Shown one piece after another: positions 1 to 12,055 of a DNA stretch of 64,000 nucleotides. The notes beneath the pieces were generated by a model, which saw nothing but the letters and a program-made list of their open reading frames with translations, had not been told where the DNA came from and ran no database searches. Made by a program: the position numbers and the translations under genes. Where the stretch lies: assembly GCA_013399115.1 (NCBI GenBank), contig VXAA01001306.1, positions 1,548 through 65,547 on the forward strand, given 5' to 3'. This DNA is from Anseranas semipalmata (Eukaryota; Chordata; Aves; Anseriformes; Anseranatidae). How positions within the stretch are numbered: position 1 is the stretch's first letter; every line of letters begins with the position of its first letter.

Positions 1-110
1 CTGCTCCGCCTCTGCAGCGGGAGCGGCCGGGCAGGTGCCCGAGCGGCCCGGCGAGGTGCGCAGCCTTCGGGAAGGAGCTCCTGGAGGCGGGCGGTGAGCC
101 CCAGTCCGGG
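1..110 (+). promoter_or_regulatory. CpG-rich block at window edge, possible first exon with splice donor
   Basis: The first ~110 bases are very GC-rich with many CpGs, unlike the AT-rich sequence that follows. One plus-strand frame stays open from base 1 until a TAG at about 115-117, but the exon, if real, would begin outside the window. A donor-like GCG|GTGAGC lies at 93/94. This fits a CpG-island first exon of a gene entering from the left. No protein family is recognisable in the ~30 codons visible, so coding status is unknown. It may equally be just the edge of an orphan CpG island. Confidence 0.35.
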
Positions 111-454
111 GGGTTAGCCCACAGATCCCCATTGTCCCCGACTGGGGGGGGAAAACACAGGCAGAGAAGACAGTTTACCAAACACTTTGCCAGATCGTTG
201 CACAGAAAACGTCGTAACTAGGAGCCCGGGAGTCCCAGCAAGGTCTTGGGGAGCAAAAAGTGCCCCTCTAAGAGAAGATATCGGGGGAAGAGGGGATTTT
301 CAATTGCAGTCTCAGCTTTGGAGTTTTGTTCCTACGGCTGTGTGCCAGCTCCTGAAACGGGCTCTGGGGCTCATCCAGCTGGGTTTCAGCCTGCTTCCCG
401 CAGCACTGGGGCATCTGTCACCACCTGTGTGTCAAGGCAGCGCCCTAGTCCTTC

Positions 455-740
455 CCCCCAGATGCGCTCTCAAGCTTTTGGCCACCATCTAACACCTCTG
501 ACAACACATGGAGAAACCAAAGATCACTTCTCAAGAGCACTTTTCTTCTATGGGAAAAGGAAAGGGAATCCACCTGTACCTTCAGCCGAAGCACTCATGT
601 GAGCTTACACCTTAATAAGCATCAGAAAACCCACACAGAAAAACCACCGCTGCCATGCACAGGCACCAAAACAACAAAACTTTTCAGAGAGCATACCTTT
701 TGGACAAATCTCTCAGACGTGAAAATTCTTAGGAAAGCTG
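455..740 (+). pseudogene. Decayed C2H2 zinc-finger array (ZNF relic)
   Basis: C2H2 zinc fingers are nucleic-acid-binding modules of about 28 residues joined by a TGEKP-type linker. Traces of about three successive fingers can be read, scattered over different frames. At 471-518 there is an AFGHHLTPLTTHGET-like stretch resembling a finger end plus linker. At 581-646 there is FSRS followed by LHLNKHQKTHTEKP, which keeps the H-x3-H pair and a linker that has lost its Gly codon. At about 676-730 there is KTFQRAYLLDKSLRREN, again finger-like. Most zinc-binding Cys residues are missing; a Tyr stands where a Cys is expected near 549-551. In-frame stops (for example TGA at 600) and frameshifts separate the units, and linker spacing (127 bp) is not a multiple of 84 bp. 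I read this as a dead zinc-finger exon rather than a live gene. The parent ZNF cannot be named. Confidence 0.5.
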
Positions 741-1389
741 GGTCATTCAGCTTGCTTCTTCAGAACTGCTTACTCTCCGAAGGAATGAGTAAGAGAGAAG
801 AGGCAGCAAAATAATAGCCCCAGGGAGGCGAAGGATGGCAGTAGGGAAGAAGAAAGTCGTTGCTTTCCTAGGAAATCTTCCTAATTAAAATCATCTGTGA
901 AACACAACATAGGAGATGAGGAGGATCCAACTATAAAGACAGGCAGAGTTTTGTACTGAAGGTCATTGACTATGGTGACCCATCACCGTGACCAAAAGTT
1001 AAAAATCAAGTCAGGTACAGCCCATGCTATCCCTCCAAATCTCAGTTCTTCTACAGATAGCATTGTGCGTGTTGGTCTCTTGCTGCATCTCTCAGTGATG
1101 CACAGGGTTTAGAAACCTGAGGCTTGGAGTTTCCCAAAGCCTGGTGCACCTGAGCCAGAAGCTTGCTCTGTGGGCTTCCTTCTAGAGCGTGGAAATAGGT
1201 CTTGTTCCCGGAAATACATGGAAAAAATATGCCATGGATAATGTAAAGTCCGATCCACTCTGTTTTTAAAAAGGACCTCTTTTGTGAGCGCAAGAGTACC
1301 GCACATAGGCCAGGTTACCAGCTATGTTACATGGCACGGGGTTACTTCAATCCTTACTCCTGGGTATTTATTGTAATTTTATACCCACA
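741..1389. other. Unannotated non-coding stretch
   Basis: Mixed-composition sequence without recognisable exon, repeat or RNA gene. Short overlapping minus-strand frames (about 65-80 codons, near 1051-1306) have no family resemblance. Confidence 0.5.
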
Positions 1390-1463
1390 GGGACTTGGCA
1401 GGTCAGGCTGGTGGCTGGACTTGATGATCTTGAAGCTCTTTCCCAACCGAGATGATTCTGTAG
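1390..1463 (+). mobile_element. CR1 LINE 3'-end fragment (avian type)
   Basis: The stretch carries GGACTTGATGATCTTGAAG, then TCTTTCCCAACC and GATGATTCTGTA. This matches the well-known 3' terminus of bird CR1 non-LTR retrotransposons, which read roughly GGACTAGATGATCTT..AAGGTC..TTCCAACC followed by short ATTCTRTG-like terminal repeats. Only the last ~75 bp is present, as is typical of strongly 5'-truncated CR1 copies. It carries no reverse-transcriptase coding sequence and is certainly immobile. Confidence 0.85.
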
Positions 1464-4400
1464 CCCTTTCCCAACCCCAGGCTTTGAACACAGCACTTGG
1501 AGACTTATGTCAGAGATCTCATTTAATTAATCCAGCTACAATGACAGCAGACTACAAGCACCAGAGGAATCCATACAAGGATCTATACTGCCAGGACTAC
1601 GGAACACCAGGATCTTGGTTCCTCCTCCTGGTACTAGAGGGAAAATTAAATACTTAACAGACAGACAGTTAACAATGCTCTCACTTGGGTCTGTAGAGGG
1701 AAACACACTCTAAGAACACAAACTCTAAAGAGACAAAGTACTTGATAGAGAAGAAAGGCAGAGTCACAAACCTCTTATCTGGTCTGGCTGCTACAGAGTG
1801 ACTTGGGATCACACAGGGGACCATAGTAATACCTGGGTTTCTGTTTTCCTTCCTGAAGCCTGAGGTTGGATAGTTGCTGTTGTTGCCTACAGAGAGAGGG
1901 CTTGCTTCCAGCTCTGCCTGAAGCGACCTTGGGGAAGCTCTCTGTGAGCTACGGCTGCACCTCCCGGTTGCAGCACAAAGCCCTCTGCAGTCATACAGCT
2001 GCTGAAGTGCACTGAAATATTAACTGCTGACAAGGAAAGAACTGGGACTGAAACCGTTGAGTTTTGGCCTTGTGAACCATCCCCTGAGCTATAGATCATT
2101 TCCTAGCCAGAAGTATTTCCGTTGTTCATATACATCTCACTTCCCCAAGCTGGGTGACAACAGTGCCTGTGGCAGGGACTGAAGTTATGTCATTCCTGAT
2201 AAAATCCTGAGAGACCTGAGCACACACTCTGCTTATTCACATGCACTCTGCTACTCCCGTGGTGAAACCCTAGGCTACCAGCCGCCAGCACAGATTACGC
2301 TGGTAGCTCCCCAGCCCACTGCAGGAGGTAGAACTAGAAGTACAAGCTCTGCCACAAACTTTCTTAAGTGACCATCATCAGGTTGCTTACCTCCTAAATA
2401 GGGATAACAAGGCTTCTTATCTGACCATCTGCCTGTGAGATGCTCACATAATATCATAATGAGAAGCTTATAGATAGACAAATTAAAAACAAAACAAAAC
2501 AAAAAACAAGCTGATCTAAGCTTTTTGATGAAGAACTTATTTGCAAGTCTGTATAGGATCCATTCCTGGGCAAACAAATCTTAAATCATGAGGCACATCT
2601 GTTTGTTTCACTGATAAACTTTTTATACATATCCAGGATTGTGGCTAGGTACATTTAAAAAAAAACATTGAAATAAACGTCTTCAAAGTGTCATGATGAA
2701 AATGTATTTTTGGCACGCGTTGCAAACTTTGAGTGTGTTTTTGAGGACCAGATCCACTTTCTGAACATTCTCAGTTAAAAGAATGGAGCTTGGCAAAATG
2801 TGAACAAAAGATTGTCTAATGACTGGTGGAAAGAGCTAGAACTGGGGTAGAAAAGAAAGAGAGAAGTAAAACACAAGATGAGTAGACAAAATGCAGAGGA
2901 GGAGGAAAGCACACAGCCAGCCAGCAAGAGTCAGGGAGACAGAAAATCCATCCTGCTGTGGAGATCACTTCTTGACAGTCCCGACAAAAAGTGATGTCCA
3001 CTGAAAAGCTGATCCAAGCATTATGAAGAGACAAGAATGATGAAGAGCCAAAGCATCTGGCACAAGTGGGGAAAGCTACACTTTAAAAAATAACACAAGT
3101 GAACAGAGGCTTTGTACAACCTCAGCTTTCACAGGGGTATTTTCCGTTTCTCTAGCGCTTTCCAAAAGTTTTGTATTTCGGTGGACATCTCTCTCTTTTT
3201 CACATTGATGCAAATCAAGAACTGTACATGCAGCAAAGCTATTACACCCACCAGATCTCCAGCTGGTTCTAAAATGGACCTATGCTGAGTTACAGCAACC
3301 TGGAGTCTAAGAGCAAAACCAGAGCAGCAAAAAACCCAGATACTTTATCAAATTGCATTGCCTTTGATGCCACACAAAAAGAGTAGAGCATTCCCACTTG
3401 AATTCACTATGCATCAAGCACACAGAATGGGGAGGAAGGAGGGAAAGGAGATGGGCAAAACCTAAGTGGCCTGTAACTTCCTCCCTCTTGCCAATGCCAT
3501 GTAATGAAACCCTCAGCACCTCTCCCTTAGTTTTATGCTACCTCGTTCTGCAGAAGCATCAGAAAATCTGGCACCTTCAGATTAAAAATCTTCATCAAAG
3601 TAGGAGTATCTCAGTCACTTTTCTGCCTGTTTCTTTTCATCTCTGCTATATCCTCCTCCTACAGGAATTCATGAAAGCTCTCCCCCTGTTCCCCCCCTTC
3701 CCAACATTGGCCAGTGTTCAGCAGAAGCTGGACGTGTGTTTTGCTGAATCAAATCTAATTAAGTTATCCAGAGGATTTACTAGATAACACCTTGCTATCT
3801 ACAGCTGCTTACTTCTTCATTGGATCTTCCTTCATTGCAAACCTTCAGGTCCCCCCTGAAGCATTTCTGACACGCGTAGGAAGGGTGTCTGGTTGTTTTG
3901 GTCACCAAAAATATCAGATCAGCCCCTTGGAATTGCTGGGGCATCTATGTACAACTGACAAATCCAGCTTGATCTCAACTGACTACGTAAGAAGCCATTT
4001 GCCCTGCAGAAATGCTAAGACGTGTTGGGATTTGTGCATCCAGATCAGTTAACCCAGAATATCGTTCAATAGGTGTACAGAGTTGGGGATCCTTCCCAGA
4101 TCTCACGGGAGCCAGGCTCAGGCTCCAGGAGGATGATCACAAATCTGGCTGCTGAGGAAAAGACGACGGGGGGCTGCACCGAGGACAGGTGCAGCAGTGT
4201 ACGCCAAGGCTCGGCCAACCTGCTGTTCTGCCCTTGTGCAGAACAGACCAGTTCCCTTTAAATGCAATGCTTAATTCCTCTGTGCGTGGTTACTTTTCAG
4301 AGGGAGATTATGAACAACCAAATAATTTCAGACAGAGAATCTGGCTAACGCAGGTAATTGCCACTCTGCGCTATATTTCGAGCTGAACAACCCAATTTTA

Positions 4401-7400
4401 CAGCAGTGACTGAAAGGAACACGTTGCTTTAATGACCTCTTACAAATGACTCCACCCTGCAGGATTGTACTTGTGTTCTACATAATGCAGAGATTTCCCG
4501 AAGAAAGAAGTCTTAAAGGACAAAAAAATAAATAAATGCCACAAACTCAATAGAGAAACTGCTGCTAATTGGGAAGTACATTTCATCCTTTCTGGACATG
4601 ACTTTCAACAAAGCTCCCCAAAATGTGTGCAACAGTGAATAAAGAAGATGGACACAGAACTGAACCTGTTTTATGTTTGGTAAGCAGAGCTTAGCTCAAT
4701 AGTATGAAATGGCTTAAAATAGGCCCCAAAATTACTAGGTTAGAAATAAGTGATTTCAGCATGACACTACAGTGATATGTACAAAATTTCTCCCACTTCA
4801 TGCAAAAGTTGCAATTGGAGGAATTCCTCTATCATTCAAGAGCTTATATCCAGAAGCTGACTGTTTTTGAAAGGGATTTATCAAATATAAATCTCCCCTC
4901 ATTCTTACCATCATCAATCTCTGGGCATTGGCATAAGAAAAATGCCTGTAGAAACACTCTCTGTTCTTACGAACACGAGTTCAAAAGCATGTTACTGAGC
5001 ATTGGTCCTGTGCACATGGAACTGGGACAGACATCCCAGAGCCTTCAGCGAGAAAAAAGACAGCCATGAAGAAAGAAACGTGTACAGTTGCCATACAGGC
5101 ATCTGGCAATGCTAATGGAATTTCTCAGCTGACACTTTATCCTCAGCTGTTGCTACATTAAACACTACAGACTAAAGTACTTAGATGAATTAATATAATT
5201 ATCTTAGGTTCTGCTCAAGTGTTTATTTTTTCCCTCACATAGAGTTACCTGCAACATAACCTATTTTTACAGAGAAATTGCCTATGAGGAAAGTGACAAC
5301 ATTGTACTGAAAAGCACCAAATGCCTTTAGTTGCGAGCAGAGGCTCTCACAGGTCAGGCATTGTCTGCACTAAAGAAATTACCCAGTGTTGAGTCAGCCA
5401 GAGGTGCAGGTAAACCAGGGTTAAACACCAGCAAGCTGGCAGGATAGCTAACAGCAAATTTTCACAGACTTTCACACGCAGAGGAGAAAACCTGATTTTG
5501 TGTTTGGAAACGCATCCTTCCCAGGCATTTTTCTCTGTGTTGTTAGTAAGATAATTACTAGGTGACGCATTTTTTGATGTGTGCCAGCTTCACTTCTGAT
5601 GTAACTTCATGTGTGAATAAAGTTACATCTGGAATGGATCTGGTCCAGCATGCTTTTCATTTCGAGATCGATGCATTTTGCAACACAGTGTATGAATCCA
5701 CTGTGGCTACACACATTTTTAGGTGCTCAAAGGCCAAGCACTCAAAAGACAATGTGATGTCAGTGAAGGTACACCAATTTATCCTGGCTGAGGATTCAGC
5801 ACTCTTATAATCCAACATCCCCTTGTAATGTTACTGTCTCTCCGTGTACCACTTCTTTTGCCAGGACCACATAAACATGCAGTGTTGGATTTTTCAAAAT
5901 GCCAGACAATGCAAACCCATGTTCTTAAGATTAAAAATAGAGCTCTTAATCTGATTTAATTTCCTCAACCTGCTAGAAACCAGAGAGCACGAATACAAGG
6001 AGATGCACAAACACCGGGTGCAAGAAATGACAGAACCAACCAGCACACTTAGTTCTTTCTTAAAGGTTTTTCTGCTTCTTTGCTTTTACAGTGTTACTTT
6101 TGAGCATAGCCTAGAAAATAAATTATTTGTAATATCTCCCTATTTTTATATCAGATATATATAATTTTGCCTTAAGCAGGCCTTTTCTTCTGTGGCTGAA
6201 GGAGCAAAGCTTAGTTCCTTTGCCTCTATTGTGGCAGATGCAGGAACATTGCTTTTTAAAGGAGCTTAAATAGAAGTTGGTGGACTGGAGGACCCTGGAT
6301 CTCACTTTCAAATCTTCCTTGCTGCCTTACAAAAGCTAAGCAGTTAGGTGCAATGACTCACTCACACTGACATTTTTGGGAGAGAATGATGCCTTTTATA
6401 ATAACATTGATATTCGCCCATTGATGTCTCAACACTGGCTAATTTAGAAAAGAAACATGTAGTGCAAGGTTGAAAGGTCACAGGCCAGCCAAAGAACTCA
6501 TGAGATCATGGGACCATGAAAGAGGCTCCGGCTTTAAAATAAAATAGCCTTTTTTCATTCCGTTTCTTTTTTTAAGGAACAGGCAAACTTTTCTGAAAGG
6601 CCAGGAATTTAATCTGAACTCTTCTTTCACATACTGTACAAATAAAAACGACACTGCAGAACTACTGGGGGGGGCTGGTAGAGTTTATCTCCAGAGGTCA
6701 CTTTAATCTATATGGAGTGGAGAAGGAAGGACATACACTTACTTTCAGAAAGCTGCCAGACCTCTTTAAACGCTGATGTTACCATTGTCAAGCCAACACC
6801 AACACCCTTCTTAGATTATTCTCCCCACAGTTTGTAATACCTCTGCAGCCTAGTAAGTGTGAAATTAAATTATGAAATATTGGATTATTTGTGGCTATTG
6901 TGTTCTGCTCTATCCACACTGTTCTTTTCCCTTTCTCAGTCTCCCAATTTTCCCCTGTCAGAGCTAAAGGGAAAGAAGGGGAAAAAAAAAACTTATAATA
7001 AATTTATTCCCATATTGTTCTCTAGACTGATGTTTGCACCCTGAAAAGATTTAACACAGATTCAGGCTTGAGACTAAAACCTGGGCACAATTTTCTGGAT
7101 TTGAGTTCTTTCTATGACTGCTAACCCACAAAGTATCCTCCCCCCCCCCCAAAGAGGACACTATTTGTTTCTTCTGAATATTAAATGTATATAAAAATAG
7201 TTACAATCTGATGGAGACTATCTTTCAGATTCCAAATGAAGCACAGCATTCTTTCCTTTATCAAGGAACCTAAAAATATTAACATTGGATTTAGAAATGG
7301 ATTTACAAAAACACAAGAGGCCTAATGTGCTGTTCCTTTTTGCTTCCAGCACAGCAGCAGCTAACAAATATTATTTGTTGATGCAATATACATAAACCAT

Positions 7401-8083
7401 ACATCTTTAGCATGAGAATTTGTTATTAAAGCAAAGCAATTAGGCAGTGAGAGCCTTCATAACTACAGGTCCTCAAACTGAAAAAGACAAAGTGGTTGCC
7501 TAATGGAACATGCAATTGATAAGAGAAGAAATTATTCTTTCATAGTTCATGTCTTCAGAATTTAAGAAAATAAAGACTAGCTCTTGCAACGAAGCACTGT
7601 ACTCTTTTCCTGCTGTCCTCCCAGATCTTCATAATAAAATGCAACCATGCATTTCACAAGTCTATCTCCATTTCTGTGCTTTCTTGGCTCTTGTTTTTGT
7701 CACATTAACAAGGTTCATAAACTCTAAGGTAACCCAGTATAAGGCAACCGCAGAGCAAACTGACCAATAAGAAGAATCTACTTTTTGGGCACATTCAAAA
7801 AACTATTAGAAACTGCATGCATTTGCTTAACTAAGTGAGGACTTGTACTGGATACCGGTGTATCCATAGAGTCCACTGCTTAGAAGGAGACAGATCCAGT
7901 GTCAGAGGACAGAGCTATGTGCAATCTCTGAAGGGCTGTCCTTCCTAGCTCCAGCCTGGTAGCAAACAGCAGACTCTCTCTCCTGACTCTCTTAACATAC
8001 AAGCACACAGTCATCTGTGTGCATCAGTCATCTCAGTGAAGCAGCCCACAAAAAATTGCAACCTGCCTTCCACTGTGACATCC
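1464..8083. other. Gene-free AT-rich interval
   Basis: No coding exon or RNA gene is recognised. Small low-complexity tracts are present: an AAAAC-type run at about 2483-2509, a G8 run near 6667, and an 11-base C run at 7140-7150. Open frames (up to 129 codons at 3398-3787) lack homology that I can see, and frames in the opposite strand overlap them. Confidence 0.5.
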
Positions 8084-8126
8084 TGTTGTGGGTTTACCCC
8101 AGCAGGCAGCTAAGCACCACACAGCC
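8084..8126. mobile_element. Terminus of an avian ERVL-like LTR (fragment)
   Basis: The segment begins TGTTGTGGGTTTACCCCAGC and continues GGCAGCTAAGCACCACACAG. This closely resembles the terminal ~40 bp of a common LTR family of avian endogenous retroviruses (ERVL-like; typical form TGTNGTGGTTTAACCCC..CAGCTAAGCACCACACAGCC). The LTR starts with the expected TG. I could not follow the rest of an LTR downstream, nor a second copy, so this is a truncated or recombined relic. Orientation is uncertain because either a 5' end on plus or a 3' end on minus would fit. No retroviral gene is recognisable around it. The family assignment is from memory of the consensus and should be checked by a repeat-library search. 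Confidence 0.55.
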
Positions 8127-9182
8127 TCAAAACCAGTGCACACCCTGAAGTATTCACTTTTTTTTCCAGGGAGAATGCTGTAAGTCCACTTCCTTTTAGC
8201 ATGTCCTTCTCACAGTGGCCCCCCATATTTCTGGGTTCAGTTAGTTGCATAGAGAGTTTGGCAAAGAAATAACCCCAAACTGTTCCAGCCCATGTGGCAC
8301 CCATCATGAAAATAATTCCAAAAGATCTCTGTTTTCACTCCTATGACCCTCCACTACGTGAATGAGAGTGCTGACGGCCATGTAGTGAGCTCTTAAGTCC
8401 TCATAAATGCTGTGGGCTCTATCAGTGAGCCACATCACTCACATGTACGTTACTAGCATCTGCCTGATTGCTCAGGTTCAATTACAAAAGTGAGTATTAG
8501 AATTTAGAGCTGTTCACTTACAGCTGCTGTTACTCCCATGTCCTCGAGGCAGACAAAAGTTGACCCATCTGTGGGTGCCACTGGCTTGATTGGTCACAAG
8601 GTGAAAACACTGTGCAATGTGTCCACAAGGGCTTTCTTAGGTATCAAAGCATAGCAATGTCTGTAAGTCCTCACAAATTACACAGATATACTATCTAACC
8701 TCCTTATGTAGGCTTAGACAATTTCTTCCCTCCTCCCATCGCTCGTTCTCCACAACTCACAGATGTCTGTTTCACACAAAAAAGAAAAATGAGCTGGCAA
8801 ACACTCTGCCCATAACTCAATTTTGAGGCAGAGAAATACAATTTTTCCCCAATCTTTCCTTCCTAATGTTTTGTGAAATGAACTGTTCAAAACTATCTAT
8901 TTGAGGAGCTGAAAATCCTTCCCTCCAAAAAGTAGCCTAATAAATGTACTCTGCTCCTCAAGAGATGCAGCACAGCCTATGAGAGAAAGTCCTTGTTTTC
9001 TCCATTTATGGGTTTTGATTAAATGTCCTGTTTATATGGGTTTGGAAGCTTTGATGTCATGATTTTAACTGCTGCTTTTGTATATGAAAAGCAGAATTGG
9101 AAGTGACCAAATGCAGAGAAAAATTGTGTAAAATTATTTCTTTCTTAGCTCAGTAGGCATGGCTGGAATCTCTTCTCTCAGG

Positions 9183-9233
9183 AAAAACTCCCCCTAACAT
9201 CAGTGGGAATTTTACATAGCTATTAAGCACAGA
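9183..9233. repeat. Trace of an ancient amniote interspersed repeat
   Basis: The motif AAAACTCCCCCTAACATCAG followed by TGGGAATTTTACATAG resembles a very old repeat common in turtle, crocodilian and bird genomes, typically of the form CTCCCATTGACTTCAATGGGAGTTTTGCCTGAG. The family name is not certain to me. Confidence 0.35.
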
Positions 9234-10528
9234 TATCACTCTTGGCTGAAGAGATCCTGAGGCACAGTCTGCCTCAAGCTACTCAAGATGAATTCAAGTC
9301 CTGCTGTACAATCCTCCACAGCGTGGAAGCACTGCTGTACGATCTACCTTTTAAGTCCACTCGTGGCCATTGTCAGAGACAGCCCTTTAGTCTGACCCAC
9401 TCTCATATACGCTTTACAGAGTCTAACTTTACTAATCTGGTTATCTGAAACCATTTAAAGTTACCGTTACATAAACAACAGCATTAAGAAATCAGGTGAC
9501 TGACTGCCAGCGAGGCTCTTTGTGCACTTCGGTGCCTCAGCAGCAGCACACTGGTTTCCCGGGATCAAGCAGCTCAGCTCTGGGCAGCCTGCACGCGTGG
9601 GGCAGCCACGCTGGGGATGGCCTCCTACCTCTTTGCCCTGTCCTGCAGCGTGCAAGGAGCCTCCCATGAACGTCTGGGCCGTCTCAACCCTCTTGGCAGT
9701 CCAGAGGAGAGAAGTATGCTTGTGTGATGTGATACTCAGGAGTACGCTTGCGGCAGTAATGGGTACAAGAAAACCTGTGAGGTATTTTAACGTCTTTGGT
9801 TCCCCTTCCCAAATTGCTATTTGTTTGTATAACATATATATAATGATATCAGCAAAGAACACGTTATTAAATATCCAAGGAAGTTCATCAGAATACTTAA
9901 TTAATCCATCACGATGGCAACCCTTGGCATGTCCGTGCAAAACCTCCATTAACTCTGTAGATTGTCTTTCTCTTCTCCCATATACCACAAATCTCCCTGC
10001 TTTCCTTGTCTGCCTGTTTTGTTCTTTACTCAGCCAGAGGGGCTGCTGTTAGGATGCTTTCCCCTTTTTAGGCAGATTGCTTTGCCTTTCTAATGCTCCT
10101 CTTGATCCCGCCAATCCAGGGAGCATGAGGCTAAGAAAAAGAATTGAATTCACATCTAAAAGCAATCACAAAAACTGAGGTGGATGAACTTTCAAGCATC
10201 TTATTTGTATTTGTTCAGCAGTAACCCACGGCCATGAAGACGTGCTGTTTTGTGTGCAATAATCAAGCAAACCAGGAACTCACCACAGAACTTGCTACAC
10301 AAGACGCCGTACCTCTGACTCAGTGATTCATTGGTTCATTTGATTGATAGGGTTGATAGAAGGTCTTAAGGGCACTTCTGAGAATCAAAATCAAGAGAAA
10401 ATAAATCCAGATATGAAGGTGTCCTATAGCTTTCTAAAGCTTCTTTTAGTTGGGAACTAAGCTCATCTACTTCTAATTTCATATAATGAAGAAGTACAGA
10501 CTTACCTTAGTAAGAACACGGCAAATAT

Positions 10529-10669
10529 TAATTAAGAAGTAGAAAGCAAAAGGAATGACAATAGCTGCCAGGGAGGATAAGTCTGAAAGTTTGGGGTTTA
10601 GATTGTATGAGGCTGAAAAAACAGTAATAACCAGAAAGCATGGATATTAAAAGTAGTACTTCTTAATTA
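10529..10669. repeat. Inverted repeat, two perfect 13-bp arms
   Basis: TAATTAAGAAGTA at 10529-10541 is repeated in exact reverse complement as TACTTCTTAATTA at 10657-10669, with 115 bp between the arms. The arms contain a TAATTA homeodomain core. The function is unknown. It could be a relic of a small palindromic transposon or coincidence in AT-rich DNA. Confidence 0.6.
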
Positions 10670-10780
10670 GAGAACATTGAAAGCAGCACTATACTGAGAA
10701 ATGCTCACTTTTCACCTGCGACAACCAGGGACAACTTCTTCCTAGAATTAAATCTCTGGTCTCTTTGCAAAGTCCTGTTG

Positions 10781-10806
10781 GTTAGTGGGGTCAGTTAGTG
10801 GGGTAC
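10781..10806 (+). repeat. 13-bp tandem duplication
   Basis: GTTAGTGGGGTCA is immediately followed by GTTAGTGGGGTAC, a clean local duplication with the last bases diverged. It is most simply explained by replication slippage. Confidence 0.75.
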
Positions 10807-12055
10807 TAACTGCACTGCTAGGGATGATGATCACTACATCAGATCACTTAGTTTATTGTACACAAGCATAGGATTGTGCCTTAATGTACTGAGGGTTCTC
10901 CCCTAAACCATGTGACATTTGAAAACTGATGCTTTTAAGCTGACCTCATGGAGCTGAAATACCCATTTGTAAGAAAGTCTCCAATGGAAAAAAGTTGAAA
11001 TTCTACCATTATTATTCCTACACAGGAGAATCTCTGAGGGGGCAGCTGACTTACTTGTATCTGTGACTTCTTTTCCAGCTGGGCTGAAGAAGTTAAGAGC
11101 AACTCAGGATTTGCATCACGCTTCTGGTTTCAGGCAGAAACCTATTTTATTAGGAGGACAGAGACAAACACAACTATAAATAAAACTGCATAAAAGCTTT
11201 ACAAATCAGTGTTTTAAAGACTCAACTTTTCATCAATCTATCTATTGCTCTGCTCTCTGTGATGCCACTTTATCTCAGCACAGATACAGGCAGCCTGTAT
11301 TCTTTTAACCTCAGCAGGCTGTCACTGGTCTTTGATATAGCAGCTGTCTCATAGCTACCACTAGACTTCAATTAAACCAGCCTATATTTAGGGTGAAAAT
11401 GGGGCTATTTTAAACTGCCATACCTGCCAACTTTTATTCACTCTCAGCAGTAGTTATTTTATTTGATGTTCCTGGTTCTAAGCTGTGCCATCCACAAAAT
11501 TAAAAAGATACCAGAAATCGTGACGTATTTTACATTCACATCACCAAATATCTATCATTAAAAGCAGCACTTCTCCAGAGAACACGCTTAAATATGATAA
11601 ATAATAAAACATTCTCTACTCATAACCAGGGTTGCTAGCATAGACTTGCCATGGTGGGACAATACAAATGATTCTCCAGTGCCAAAAGGAATTAAACTCA
11701 ATACATTTTTCACTCATCACAGGGGTCTATTTCTAACTTAGTGCTTCCACAAAAAGAAATGGTGTGCTGGATGTCAGTGTAACACTTCCGTGTTGTCAGA
11801 CACAATGCATTTGTCTTAAGAACAGATCATGTGATTTAGGGTAAAATAGTTACGTCTCCTTGCATTTCCATTTCAGGCTGTCATCCCTTTCCTCTCTATC
11901 AATATTGCATCATTCCCATCTCATCAGCAGACAACACACACAAGTCTCTGCCGCATTAACACCATTTAAATGGAGTTCACCCAGCAAAGAGATTTTGGGA
12001 GCATTCCCGAGGGCTGTGACAACCCCTATTCCCCATTACTGCTGGGCCAAGCACT

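Larger units (their letters stand above)
8127..12055. other. Gene-free interval with antiparallel open frames
   Basis: No named gene. Two long open frames run in opposite directions over the same bases (minus 9467-9988, 173 codons; plus 9522-10052, 176 codons). Neither resembles a family I know, and about one frame of this length is expected by chance in 64 kb. The interval also holds an ancient-repeat trace (9183-9233), an inverted repeat (10529-10669) and a small tandem duplication (10781-10806). Confidence 0.45.

Noticed and set aside
3398..3787. 129-codon plus-strand frame
   Set aside because: Overlaps an open minus-strand frame, has low-complexity composition and no recognisable domain or splice context.
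8110..8307. 65-codon minus-strand frame next to the LTR end as a retroviral gene remnant
   Set aside because: No retroviral motif can be recognised; it is short and could be any chance frame.
9467..10052. Antiparallel open frames of 173 and 176 codons
   Set aside because: About one frame of this length is expected by chance in 64 kb, no ATG-context or splice support is seen, and neither translation resembles a known family.
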